DNA from: Alphaproteobacteria bacterium
GTDB lineage: Bacteria > Pseudomonadota > Alphaproteobacteria > DSM-16000 > Inquilinaceae
DNA: 64,000 nucleotides
Reading direction: 5' to 3'
NCBI GenBank assembly: GCA_028284045.1
Contig: JANQSN010000006.1
Location: 23,781 to 87,780, forward strand
Of this stretch, positions 35,966 to 45,448 are shown one piece after another (position 1 is the first letter of the stretch; each line of letters starts with the position of its first letter). The notes beneath the pieces were generated by a model. That model made no database searches and had not been told where the DNA came from. It worked only from the letters and a program-made list of their open reading frames with translations. The position numbers and the translations under genes were made by a program.

Positions 35966-36910
35966 TTACGCGGCGGTGGTGAGGCGGCGGAACACGTCGT
36001 CGAGGCGGCCGTGTTCGGTGGTGATCTCGTCCAGCGGGACCTCCGCGCTGTCGGCGGCGGCACGGACGGCGCCCAGGATCTCCGCGCCGCGGACCGGGCG
36101 GGCGGTCAGGCGGATGCGGCCGTCGCGGGCATGCGCCTCCGCGATATCGGCGATGTTGGGCAGGGCGCGCAAGGCGGCGATCAGGCGGTCGCGGTGGTCG
36201 GCGTCGAGGGCGACCGTGACGCGGTTGTGATTGGGTGCCTGCTGGCGCAGTTCCGCCGGCAGCGCGTCGGCGACGATGCGGCCGCCGGCCAGCACGATGG
36301 CGCGGGTGCACACCGCGTCGACCTCTTCCAGGATATGGGTGGAGATGACGATGGCCTTGCCGCCGGCGATTTCCGACAGGAGCGTGCGGACCTCATGCTT
36401 CTGGTTGGGGTCGAGGCCGTCGGTCGGCTCGTCGAGGATCAGCACTTCGGGATCGTGCAGGATGGCCGCGGCCAGGCCGACGCGCCGGCGGAAACCCTTG
36501 GACAGGGTTTCGATGGGCTGGTCGAGCACGCGGGCGAGCGACAGGCGGTCGACCACCTCACCCCGGCGCCGGCGTGCGGTGGCGCCGTCCAGGCCGCGCA
36601 CCCGCGCGACGAAGCCGAGCAGGGCGTCGGGCGTCATGTCGCCGTAGCTGGGCGCGCCTTCGGCGAGATAGCCCAGCCGGGCTTGGGCGGCGCGGGTCTC
36701 GTCGACGATGTCGAAGCCGGCGATGCGCGCACTGCCCGCGTCGGGCGGCAGGAAGCCGGCGGTCATGCGCATGGCGGTGGTCTTGCCGGCACCGTTGGGG
36801 CCCAAGAAGCCCACGACCTCGCCGCGGGCGACGGCGAAGCCGACCCGGTCGACGGCCAGGATCGACCCGAACCGCTTGGTCAGGCCGGTCAGTTCCAGCA
36901 GCGGCTGCAT
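35966..36910 (-). CDS. ABC transporter ATP-binding protein (GldA-like)
   Basis: 314 residues from the ATG at 36910 (MQPLLELTGLTKRFG); the frame also opens at 36952, adding 14 residues outside the ATPase fold, and neither start has a strong ribosome site. Walker A GPNGAGKTT, a signature LSKGFRRRVGLA and Walker B VLILDEPTDGLDP are all present, with an H-loop STHILEE. A C-terminal regulatory extension follows. It powers the permease encoded 38 bases downstream. Confidence 0.9.
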   Translation of the reverse strand: MQPLLELTGLTKRFGSILAVDRVGFAVARGEVVGFLGPNGAGKTTAMRMTAGFLPPDAGSARIAGFDIVDETRAAQARLGYLAEGAPSYGDMTPDALLGFVARVRGLDGATARRRRGEVVDRLSLARVLDQPIETLSKGFRRRVGLAAAILHDPEVLILDEPTDGLDPNQKHEVRTLLSEIAGGKAIVISTHILEEVDAVCTRAIVLAGGRIVADALPAELRQQAPNHNRVTVALDADHRDRLIAALRALPNIADIAEAHARDGRIRLTARPVRGAEILGAVRAAADSAEVPLDEITTEHGRLDDVFRRLTTAA

Positions 36911-37165
36911 GGCAGGCGATCTCTTCTCCCCGGCGTTGCCGGTCTCGGGCATTGCCGGCGGTGCTGATAATCCGGCGTGGCCGTCCGGGTCAACCGCCGG
37001 GGCAGGGCAAGGCGGCGATCACCGGCGGGACGAGGGGCGTTCGTCTCCGCTCCGCCCCAATCGCTCGTCCTTGAAATAAAGGCTCTGTATCTTTAACCAA
37101 AAAAGAGATCTGCGTCAAATTTCCATCTTAACCAATAAAAAGAATGTCCAGTTTCTCTAAAATGC

Positions 37166-37193
37166 TTGCCAATCTTAGAACATTGTATATCAT
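37166..37193 (+). promoter_or_regulatory. Candidate promoter for the Flp pilin gene
   Basis: TTGCCA (37166-37171) and TATCAT (37188-37193) are 16 bases apart in an unusually AT-rich stretch (37080-37240). The pilin start is 51 bases downstream of the -10. A sigma-70-like site is plausible but not proven. Confidence 0.4.
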
Positions 37194-37243
37194 AGGGAGT
37201 AACGGGTTATTAACGATGTTTGGCTGACTCGGGAGTTTCGACA

Positions 37244-37429
37244 ATGGTTAAGGCGATCCGCCGTTTCGCACGGGAGGACTCGGGTGCCGCGGCCATTGAA
37301 TATGGCCTGCTGGTCGCCGTCGTTTCCGTCTCGGTCATCGGTGCCGGCGAGATGATGGGCGACTCGGTGTCCTCGATGTTCGAAGCGATCAGCAACCACC
37401 TGAATTCGCTGCTCGTGCTGACGCCGTAG
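37244..37429 (+). CDS. Flp/Fap family type IVb pilin
   Basis: 61 residues. The prepilin cleavage site is within SGAAAIEYGLL (the G/xxxxEY-type motif), and the single hydrophobic helix (GLLVAVVSVSVIGAGEMM) follows, as in Flp pilins assembled by Tad systems. The ATG at 37244 is chosen over 37220 because the Flp N terminus is short and basic. No tad or cpa genes are next to it, so it is an orphan pilin; the assembly genes must lie elsewhere. Confidence 0.88.
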   Translation: MVKAIRRFAREDSGAAAIEYGLLVAVVSVSVIGAGEMMGDSVSSMFEAISNHLNSLLVLTP

Positions 37430-37449
37430 CCGCGAGAGCCTTTGGGCGG

Positions 37450-38022
37450 TTATCGCTGCCTATGGGCCGTTTCCCAGGCGATCCAATCGACCAAGCCGTG
37501 ATCGCCGACGACGTCAATCGCGTCCGGGCCTAGCCGATCGCAGAAGACGACCACGTTGCGGCAGGCCCAGCGGGCGTTTGGGACGACAACGCCTGAGAAC
37601 TCCAGAAAATGCGCGACCTCGGCGATCTCCTGCGTGCGTGGATACTCCGCATGGCGCTCCTGGTAAGAGAGTTGCCCGTACCGGGCCATGTCGACGCCCA
37701 GGTCGGCGAGCGCATCCGGTGCCGAAAGGTCAAGCAAGCCGGAAAGACGAAGTCTCAGTTGGTGCAGCCGATAGCGCACCCGCGACGGGAAGATCGGTTG
37801 TCCGCGCTTGAGGTGGAAGTGAAGCTCCGCAATCGCACCGTCGCGCGCCTGCGAGGAATAGAGAACCTCGAAGCTCTCGTCGTCCCAGCGCCCGCCTGAG
37901 GCGCTGCACTGCGTCGGGTCGCGCATATCGCGGACAACCCGCCACAGCGGGCCATCGAATTCGACCGGTGTCAGCGCCTCCAGCGCGTCGATCAGGCGGT
38001 TGTCGCGCAAGACCGAAGCCAT
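37450..38022 (-). CDS. RES-domain toxin (NAD-degrading family)
   Basis: 190 residues with the RES layout: LWRVVRD (Arg), GGRWDDESFEVLYSS, and ARDGAIAELHFHL (Glu), where Arg, Glu and Ser give the family its name. RES toxins such as MbcT degrade NAD+. The Xre antitoxin gene lies 3 bases upstream on the same strand, so the pair is a type II module. Toxicity is inferred from the family. Confidence 0.88.
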   Translation of the reverse strand: MASVLRDNRLIDALEALTPVEFDGPLWRVVRDMRDPTQCSASGGRWDDESFEVLYSSQARDGAIAELHFHLKRGQPIFPSRVRYRLHQLRLRLSGLLDLSAPDALADLGVDMARYGQLSYQERHAEYPRTQEIAEVAHFLEFSGVVVPNARWACRNVVVFCDRLGPDAIDVVGDHGLVDWIAWETAHRQR

Positions 38023-38025
38023 CGA

Positions 38026-38370
38026 TCAGAGATAGACGTCGCTGTCCAGACGATCCAGCACGCGCAGGATCTCCACCGTTTCGCCGCCATGGATCAGGTC
38101 GATCGCCCGCTCGCCGTCCAACTGGGGGTGGCGGGCATAGAGCCAGCTCCGCACCTCATCCGGGTTATAGTAGTCCTGCAGCCGCTGGACGATGTAGTGC
38201 AGGTCGGCAATCAGCCGTTCATTGTTCGGCTGCGGTTTTGCGGAACCATTGCGCCACCGGGAGACGGTCGCCTTCGAGACCGAGGTGATGTTGGCAATGT
38301 CGGTTCCTCTCAGCCCCGTGGCTTCCAGTTCGCCGATGAAGCGTTGTACAGCGCCCGGCATGGTGTTCAT
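38026..38370 (-). CDS. Xre/MbcA/ParS-type antitoxin
   Basis: 114 residues: an N-terminal helix-turn-helix (GTDIANITSVSKATVSRWRN) and a C-terminal DUF2384 toxin-binding domain ending AIDLIHGGETVEILRVLDRL. It should neutralise the RES toxin and repress the operon. An inverted repeat GTTTCAC-N11-GTGAAAC lies about 30 bases upstream. Confidence 0.9.
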   Translation of the reverse strand: MNTMPGAVQRFIGELEATGLRGTDIANITSVSKATVSRWRNGSAKPQPNNERLIADLHYIVQRLQDYYNPDEVRSWLYARHPQLDGERAIDLIHGGETVEILRVLDRLDSDVYL

Positions 38371-38400
38371 CGCCCATCCTGTGCGACGTTGCCCATATCG

Positions 38401-38425
38401 GTTTCACATATAGTCCTGGTGAAAC
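38401..38425 (-). promoter_or_regulatory. Candidate operator of the Xre-RES operon
   Basis: A perfect 7-base inverted repeat GTTTCAC (38401-38407) and GTGAAAC (38419-38425) with an 11-base spacer carries a TATATG-like -10 between the arms on minus. The antitoxin start is 31 bases downstream, so binding would block the promoter. Confidence 0.6.
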
Positions 38426-38473
38426 GCTTATGGAACCATTGGCGATGGCCGGGCGTCGTCGCCGTCTGGGACG

Positions 38474-38506
38474 AAAAAGGGGGGGCCGGTCGAGACCGGC
38501 GCCCCC
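38474..38506 (-). terminator. Rho-independent terminator of hsp20
   Basis: A stem of 11 pairs with one internal G-G mismatch (GGGGG-G-GCCGGT with ACCGGC-G-CCCCC, loop CGAG) spans about 38480-38506, and five A residues at 38474-38478 give a T-run after it on minus. A second GC hairpin GCTCCGG(G)CC-TTT-GGCCGGAGC lies at 38519-38540 between it and the gene. Confidence 0.75.
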
Positions 38507-38548
38507 ATGCTCACGCAGGCTCCGGGCCTTTGGCCGGAGCGGCCGCGC

Positions 38549-39028
38549 TTACGCCGCGTCGGCGGTCTTGGTCTGAGTTGCTTCGACCTCAAGGGCCGGG
38601 GCCGCCTCGTGCCGCGCGATGGCGATGGTGCGAGGCTTCAGCGCTTCCGGGATCCGCCGATGCAGGGTCACGTTCAAGACGCCGTCGGTCAGATCCGCCC
38701 CCGTCACCTCGATATGGTCGGCGAGCTGGAAGCGCCGCTCGAACGACCGCGTCGCGATGCCGCGATGCAGGTAGGTCGTGCCGGCGTCCTTGCCCAGCGA
38801 ACCGCGGATGGTCAGCGTGTTCGCCTCTGCGGTCACGGACAGATTCTCCGCGGAGAAGCCGGCCACTGCCAGCGTCACGCGATAGTCGTCCTCGCCGAGC
38901 TTCTCGATATTGTAGGGAGGGTAACCGGCATTGCCGGTCTCGCCCTGAAGGGCGCTGTCCATCAGGCGGGCCAAGCGATCGAAGCCGATCGTGGACCGGA
39001 ACAGCGGGGTATAGTCGAACGTCGTCAT
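38549..39028 (-). CDS. Small heat-shock protein, Hsp20/IbpA family
   Basis: 159 residues with an alpha-crystallin domain (about residues 38-140: YNIEKLGEDDYRVTLAVAGF, LTIRGSLG, RSFERRFQLAD, GVLNVTLHR). IbpA-type N terminus FDYTPLFRSTIGFDRLARLM. It holds unfolding proteins for refolding by DnaK/ClpB. The C-terminal IPEALKPRTIAI contains the I-x-I-type contact region. GGAGG lies 5-9 bases before the ATG inside a hairpin that can mask it. Terminator follows. Confidence 0.94.
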   Translation of the reverse strand: MTTFDYTPLFRSTIGFDRLARLMDSALQGETGNAGYPPYNIEKLGEDDYRVTLAVAGFSAENLSVTAEANTLTIRGSLGKDAGTTYLHRGIATRSFERRFQLADHIEVTGADLTDGVLNVTLHRRIPEALKPRTIAIARHEAAPALEVEATQTKTADAA

Positions 39029-39033
39029 CTGTC

Positions 39034-39051
39034 ATCCTCCGTTTGAGCGAT
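39034..39051 (-). promoter_or_regulatory. ROSE-type RNA thermometer hairpin on hsp20 mRNA
   Basis: On the mRNA strand AUCGCUC pairs with GAGGAU across an AAACG loop, with one bulged G in the left arm. This gives the ROSE consensus UYGCU opposite AGGA, where the Shine-Dalgarno sequence is sequestered. Further upstream an additional hairpin CGATCC-CCA-GGATCG (about 39093-39107) fits the multi-stem ROSE layout. Melting on heat would expose the ribosome site. The thermometer call combines direct pairing with the known element. Confidence 0.75.
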
Positions 39052-39273
39052 GGCATATCCAGCCGGCCGGGCCCGGATCCCGCTTATCGGCAATCCGGCG
39101 GCGATCCTGGGGATCGGCCGACGTGAACCCATGTGTTTGGCGTTCACGAACTATTAGGTGAGATCGCCGCGGCGCCGTTCAAGAGGTCCCGCGGCGCGCT
39201 CCCGCCCGCATGGTCGCCGGCCATCCTGGCCGGTACCGAACCGCCCGCCCCGAGCCAACAGAGCGACCCGGCA

Positions 39274-40134
39274 ATGTCCGACACCTCCTCCGCCACCGAG
39301 ACCGGCGAGATCGCCGCCCCGGCCCCGCGCCCCTGTGCCCCGGCGCTGGTGACCGGGGCGACGGGCGGCCTCGGCCGAGCCTTCGCCGCGGCGCTCGACG
39401 GCGGCACCGATCTGCTGCTGACCGCCCGGGATGCCGCGGCGCTCGACCGGCTCGCGGAGGGGCTGGCGCGCGACGGAAGGCGGGTCGAGACCGTCGCCGC
39501 CGATCTGGCGACGCCGGACGGCCTCGGCGCCGTCGCCGAGGCGGCCGAGGCGCGCGGGGTCGGCCTGCTGATCAACAATGCCGGGCTCGGCCGCCTCGGC
39601 GCCGTGGTCGAGCAGCCGGCGGAGATGGAGGCGATGACGGTTGCCGTCAACGTCACGGCGATGCACGCGCTGACCCGCGCCCTGCTGCCCGGCATGCTGG
39701 CCCGCGCCCGCCACGCCCGGGCACGAGCGGGGCCGCGCGCCGGGTTGATCATCGTCTCCAGCGGCTTCGCCTTTACCGCGGTGCCCTATCTGGCGACCTA
39801 CGCGGCCAGCAAGGCGTTCGCGCTCAGCTTCGCCGAGGCGTTGGGCGAGGAGTTGGCCGGCGAGCCCATCGACGTCCTGGCGCTGTGCCCCGGGCCGACC
39901 CGCACCAATTTCGGCGCCGAGGCGGGTCCGCTGACGCCGTCGCGCATCCCCGGGGCGGCCCGGCCGGACGCGGTGGCCAAGCAGGCGCTTGCGGCGCTGG
40001 GCCATCGCCGGGTATTGGCAACGGGCTTGGTCGGCCGGCTGGCGGTCGATCCGCTGCTGGTGCCGCGCCGTCTGGCGACCCGAACCGTCGGGCGGACGAT
40101 GCGCCTGGCCGACCGGGTGAGCCGCCGGCGCTAG
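39274..40134 (+). CDS. SDR family oxidoreductase (DltE-like)
   Basis: 286 residues. Cofactor motif TGATGGLGRA lies near residue 30 after an Ala-rich N terminus, with INNAGLG, Ser in IIVSSGF and the YAASK catalytic pair. The subtype resembles DltE/YqjQ SDRs (LALCPGPTRTNF). The ATG at 39274 (MSDTSSATE) is preferred to the TTG at 39133. It sits 37 bases before hisZ; a role in histidine synthesis is not expected. Confidence 0.82.
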   Translation: MSDTSSATETGEIAAPAPRPCAPALVTGATGGLGRAFAAALDGGTDLLLTARDAAALDRLAEGLARDGRRVETVAADLATPDGLGAVAEAAEARGVGLLINNAGLGRLGAVVEQPAEMEAMTVAVNVTAMHALTRALLPGMLARARHARARAGPRAGLIIVSSGFAFTAVPYLATYAASKAFALSFAEALGEELAGEPIDVLALCPGPTRTNFGAEAGPLTPSRIPGAARPDAVAKQALAALGHRRVLATGLVGRLAVDPLLVPRRLATRTVGRTMRLADRVSRRR

Positions 40135-40171
40135 TTCAGCCGGCCCTTTCTTCCCGTTCACCACCGGTTCG

Positions 40172-41323
40172 ATGATGTCTCTTCCGCATTGGGCGCTGCT
40201 GCCCGCCGGCCTGCACGATTTCCTGCCGCCCGACGCGGAGCGCGAGGCCGCGACCGTGGAACGGCTCATGGCGGTGATCGCCGGTTGGGGCTATGAGCGG
40301 GTCAAGCCGCCGCTCTTGGAGTTCGAGGAGACGTTGCTGGCCGGCGTCGGCGAGGCGACAGCCGGGCAGACCTTCCGGCTGATGGATCCGATCAGCCAGC
40401 GCATGATGGCCTTGCGCGCCGACATGACCTTGCAGGTGGCGCGCATCGCCGGCAGCCGGCTGGCCCAGGCGCCGCGGCCGCTCAGGCTGAGCTATGCCGG
40501 TCAGGTGCTGCGGGTGCGCGGCAACGAGATGCGGCCGGTGCGCCAGTTCGGCCAGGTCGGCGTCGAGCTGATCGGCGCCGATGCCGCGGCCGGCGATGCG
40601 GAGGTCGCCACGCTCGCCGCCGCCGCGCTGCAGGCGGTCGGCGTGTCGCATCTCAGCCTCGATCTGACGGCGCCGACGCTGGTTGCGGCGGTGCTGGACG
40701 ATGCCGGTCTCGACCCGGCCCATCGCCACGCGTTGCGCCATGCGCTGGACCGCAAGGATGCCGAGCGGACGGCGGCGCTGGCCGGCCCGGCGGGGCCGGC
40801 GCTGGCCCGGCTGCTGGCAGCCGGCGGGCCGGCGGACCGCGCGGTGGTGCGGGTCGCCGATCTCGATCTCAACGGACCGGGGCGGCGGGAGCTGGATCGG
40901 CTGCTGGCGGTGGTGGAGCGGGTGCGCGCGGCGCTGCCGACGCTGGACGTCACGGTGGACCTCGTGGAGCATCGCGGGTTCGAGTATCACTCCGGCGTCA
41001 GCTTCTCCCTGTTCGCGCGCGGCGTGCGGGGCGAACTGGGGCGCGGCGGGCGCTACCGCTCCGCCGTCGGCGGCGAGGCGGCGGAGCCGGCCACCGGCAT
41101 GACCCTGTTCCTCGACAGCGTGATGCGCGCCGGGCCGCCGATCGAGGCGCCGGCGCGCCTCTATGTGCCCTTCGCGACGCCGCCGGCGGAGGCTGAGCGT
41201 CGGCGGGCGGAGGGATGGGTGACGGTGGTCGGGCTGGCGCCGGAAAGCGATCCGGCGGCGGAGGCGCGGCGTCTCGGCTGCGCTCAGCGCTTATCGGATG
41301 ATGGTATCGTTCCGATTTCGTAA
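40172..41323 (+). CDS. hisZ: ATP phosphoribosyltransferase regulatory subunit
   Basis: 383 residues resembling the HisRS catalytic core without anticodon domain. It keeps GLHDFLPPDA and PLLEFEETLLAG near the start, RADMTLQVARIA and a YAGQVLRVRG motif, and GFEYHSGVSFSLF. It assembles with short HisG to give feedback-inhibited ATP phosphoribosyltransferase, the first step of histidine synthesis; hisG is not in the window. Two adjacent ATGs (40172, 40175) could start it. purA follows after 27 bases, an arrangement known in alphaproteobacteria. Confidence 0.9.
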   Translation: MMSLPHWALLPAGLHDFLPPDAEREAATVERLMAVIAGWGYERVKPPLLEFEETLLAGVGEATAGQTFRLMDPISQRMMALRADMTLQVARIAGSRLAQAPRPLRLSYAGQVLRVRGNEMRPVRQFGQVGVELIGADAAAGDAEVATLAAAALQAVGVSHLSLDLTAPTLVAAVLDDAGLDPAHRHALRHALDRKDAERTAALAGPAGPALARLLAAGGPADRAVVRVADLDLNGPGRRELDRLLAVVERVRAALPTLDVTVDLVEHRGFEYHSGVSFSLFARGVRGELGRGGRYRSAVGGEAAEPATGMTLFLDSVMRAGPPIEAPARLYVPFATPPAEAERRRAEGWVTVVGLAPESDPAAEARRLGCAQRLSDDGIVPIS

Positions 41324-41350
41324 CAGAAAATCAGCGAGGAGGAGGCCGCC

Positions 41351-42643
<1,293 letters not shown>

Positions 42644-42758
42644 TACCGCGCCCGCCAGCCATCCCGCGGCGGCAGCGTTAATTCTTTGTTTGACCGCCTG
42701 GTGTCTAATCGGCGGAGCGATAGTCCCCGACGCCCCGATTGGGGGAGACACCACCCGC

Positions 42759-44816
42759 ATGGCACCGAGCGACGCTGAGGGCACGGCCGCGGCGGCGGAT
42801 CCCGCGCCGCCGCCACCACCGGCGGCCGACGGGACGGTGTTGCTCAATCGCCGCTACGAGATCGACGTTCGCCAGCCGCTGGGGCTGCTGGACACGCCGA
42901 CCGCCCGCGCCTACGGCGCCCGCGACCGGCGCGACGAGCGCGGCGAGGTGTTCGCCTATGTGTGCACCAGCCCGCTGCCGCCGCGCACCGACATCCTCGG
43001 TTCGATGAAGGGCGTGGAGACGCCGGCGCTGATGAAGATGCGCGACTTCGGCGTGGTCACCTGGCCGGAGAATGGGGTGCAGTACCCGGTCATCCTCTAC
43101 GACCGGACCCGCGGCAAGGCGCTGATGAACCGGCTGGACGATCGCATCGATCCGTACACCGAGGACCAGCTCATGCGGCTGGTCATCCAGCCGGTCGCCA
43201 ACGCGCTGCGTGAGTTGAAGGGCCACCGCGTCTTCGCCGGCCAGATCAATCCGACCAACGCCTTCGTCCGCTCCTCACCGGGCCAGCCGGTGCTGCTTGG
43301 GGATTTCGCGACGGCGCCGCCGGGCCTCAACCAGCCGCTGGTGTTCGAGACCATCGAGCGCGGCATGGCCACCCCGGTCGGCCGCGGCACCGGCACCTTC
43401 GGCGACGATCTCTATGCGTTCGGCGTGTTCCTCCTGTTCCTGGCGCTCGGCCGCAATCCGGCCCAGGGCATGAGCGACGACGAGATCCTCCAGGCCAAGC
43501 TTGAGCGCGGCTCCTATGCCGCCCTGGTGCGCGACAACCGGTTGACCGGCCTGATGACCGAGCCGATCCGCGGGCTGCTGCTGGATGACCCGGCGCAGCG
43601 CTGGACCATCGAGGATCTCGACCTCTGGCTCAGCGGAAGGCGCCTCAGCCCCAAGCAGCCGCAGCCGGCCAAGCGCGCGCAGCGGCCGCTGGTCTTCGGC
43701 GGGGAGGACTTCTTCACCACGCGGGCGCTCGCCTTCGCCATGCACAAGAAGCCGCTGGAGTCGCTGACGCTGATCGACAGCGGCGAGCTGGACATGTGGC
43801 TCAGGCGGTCGATGGAGGACGACACGCTGGCCGATCAGGTGCAGGAGGGCGTGCGCACCGCGTCGACCGGGTCGGGCGGCTCGCCGTCGGACCGCCGGCT
43901 GGCTCGCGTCCTGATGGCGCTCGATCCCCCCGCTCCGATCCGCTACCGGAGCTGCTCGGTGATGCCGGAGGGCATCGGCGTCTCGATGATCCAGTCGCTG
44001 GCCCAGACCGGCCAGGTCCAGGAGCTGGGCGAGCTGGTCAGCGCGCAACTCCCGATCTTCTGGATCAACGTACAGCGTACGTTTAGCCCCGAATACGTCG
44101 CGGTGATGAAGACCTTCGAGACGGCGCGCGGCTATATCGACCGCATCATGCCGGGCTTCGGCATCGAGCGCTGCCTCTATCACCTTAACCCCGGCATGCC
44201 CTGCCGCAGCCCGATCCTGGAGCGCTACTACGTCCAGGAACTCGACCGGCTGCTGTTCGCCCTGGACGAGATCGCCGACGCCCCGAGCCGGCCGCACCAG
44301 CCCTATGACCGGCATATCCTCGCCTTCATCCTGTCGCGCCACGGCGGGATCAGCGAGCGCAGCCTGACCGGGCTGACCTCCGTCAGCTCGGAGTGCGACC
44401 AGGTGCTGAGCGTTCTGGACATCCTGTTCGAGGTGCAGCGCAAGAGCCGGGCCTTCCCGCTGCCGCGGCTGGGGGCCTGGCTGGTCGACCTGATGGGCCC
44501 GGCGATCGAGCGCTACAACTCGCGCAGCCTGCGCGAGCGGGTGCTGGGCGAGCTGCAGAAGCAGGCCGAGACCGGCGCGTTGAAGAACCTCTACATGATC
44601 CTGCAGAACCGCAACCTGTTGGCGCGCGACGGCAAGGCGTTCGACATCGCCAAGCGCGAGTACCGGTTGGCCGGGCAGGTGGTGCTGCGCCGCCAGCGCG
44701 AGAACGAGAACCGCGACGACTTCGTCAACGGCATCGGCCGCCAGGCGGCGGCCGTGGTTGCCAGCCTGCTGTCGGCGCTGGTGCTGGCCGGCATCGTGGT
44801 GTCGGGCGTTGGCTAG
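42759..44816 (+). CDS. Pseudokinase-like protein with C-terminal membrane helix
   Basis: 685 residues from the ATG at 42759. After a proline-rich start comes a kinase-like fold: the segment HRVFAGQINPTNAFVR (about 160) stands where HRDxKxxN would be but lacks the catalytic Asp, while LLGDFATAPPG keeps a DF pair like DFG, and a P-loop is not visible. It is therefore probably a pseudokinase. A long helical domain of unknown type (residues 300-640) follows, and one membrane helix (VVASLLSALVLAGIVVSGVG) ends the protein. It is 115 bases after purA and just ahead of a membrane protein. Function unknown. Confidence 0.7.
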   Translation: MAPSDAEGTAAAADPAPPPPPAADGTVLLNRRYEIDVRQPLGLLDTPTARAYGARDRRDERGEVFAYVCTSPLPPRTDILGSMKGVETPALMKMRDFGVVTWPENGVQYPVILYDRTRGKALMNRLDDRIDPYTEDQLMRLVIQPVANALRELKGHRVFAGQINPTNAFVRSSPGQPVLLGDFATAPPGLNQPLVFETIERGMATPVGRGTGTFGDDLYAFGVFLLFLALGRNPAQGMSDDEILQAKLERGSYAALVRDNRLTGLMTEPIRGLLLDDPAQRWTIEDLDLWLSGRRLSPKQPQPAKRAQRPLVFGGEDFFTTRALAFAMHKKPLESLTLIDSGELDMWLRRSMEDDTLADQVQEGVRTASTGSGGSPSDRRLARVLMALDPPAPIRYRSCSVMPEGIGVSMIQSLAQTGQVQELGELVSAQLPIFWINVQRTFSPEYVAVMKTFETARGYIDRIMPGFGIERCLYHLNPGMPCRSPILERYYVQELDRLLFALDEIADAPSRPHQPYDRHILAFILSRHGGISERSLTGLTSVSSECDQVLSVLDILFEVQRKSRAFPLPRLGAWLVDLMGPAIERYNSRSLRERVLGELQKQAETGALKNLYMILQNRNLLARDGKAFDIAKREYRLAGQVVLRRQRENENRDDFVNGIGRQAAAVVASLLSALVLAGIVVSGVG

Positions 44817-44876
44817 GCGTCCGCCCGCAGGCCGTGCCGTGGGGTGGTCGCCACCGGTCCGCGAAGGGGGCGTGTG

Positions 44877-45419
44877 ATGGCCGCCAAGAACCTGCCCGTG
44901 CCGGCGGCCAAGGCCGGCGCCGCGAAGACCGCGCCGTCCGGCGCCAAGCGTCAGACGGTCAACAAGCGCACGGCCGGCAAGGTCATGCTGATCATCTCGG
45001 TGTGCCTGCTGCCGCTCGGGCTGTTCGTGCTGCCGACGACGCTGGTCTTCGTCGCCGGCATGTCGCCGACCATCGTGGCCTTCGCCGTCGACCGCAATCC
45101 CGACAAGTACCTGCCGGTCATCGTCGGCAGCTTGAACCTGTGCGGGGTGATGCCCGTCGCCTTCGAGCTGTGGCAGGGCGGGTCGAGCCTCGACCATGCG
45201 CTGGCGCTGCTCGCCGATCCCTTCAACCTGGCCATCATGTTCGGCGCGGCCGCGATCGGCTGGGTGATCAACATGATCGTGCCGCCGATGGTGGCCGACG
45301 TCATGATCTGGCGCAACCAGGCGGAGATCGAGCGCTGGCAGGCCCGTCAGCAGGCGCTGATCGAGGAATGGAGCGTCAAGGTCACCGGCGCCGCGGACGC
45401 GGTCGAGCGGGAGACCTGA
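44877..45419 (+). CDS. Conserved membrane protein, partner of the pseudokinase-like gene
   Basis: 180 residues. An Ala/Lys-rich cytoplasmic N terminus precedes about four membrane helices (VMLIISVCLLPLGLFVLP, VFVAGMSPTIVAFAV, and two between residues 80 and 140), then a charged C-terminal helix (RNQAEIERWQARQQALIEEW). GAAGGGGG ahead of the ATG at 44877 supports the start. It follows the pseudokinase-like gene by 60 bases, so both may form a complex in the membrane. Some homologues are misnamed acyl-CoA synthetase; no such motif is visible. Confidence 0.7.
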   Translation: MAAKNLPVPAAKAGAAKTAPSGAKRQTVNKRTAGKVMLIISVCLLPLGLFVLPTTLVFVAGMSPTIVAFAVDRNPDKYLPVIVGSLNLCGVMPVAFELWQGGSSLDHALALLADPFNLAIMFGAAAIGWVINMIVPPMVADVMIWRNQAEIERWQARQQALIEEWSVKVTGAADAVERET

Positions 45420-45448
45420 GCGCGGTCCTCAGGGGTCCTCAAGGGTCC

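Noticed and set aside
33270..36230. 986-codon plus-strand open frame
   Set aside because: It is antisense to the Gld-type cluster and contains no recognisable fold.
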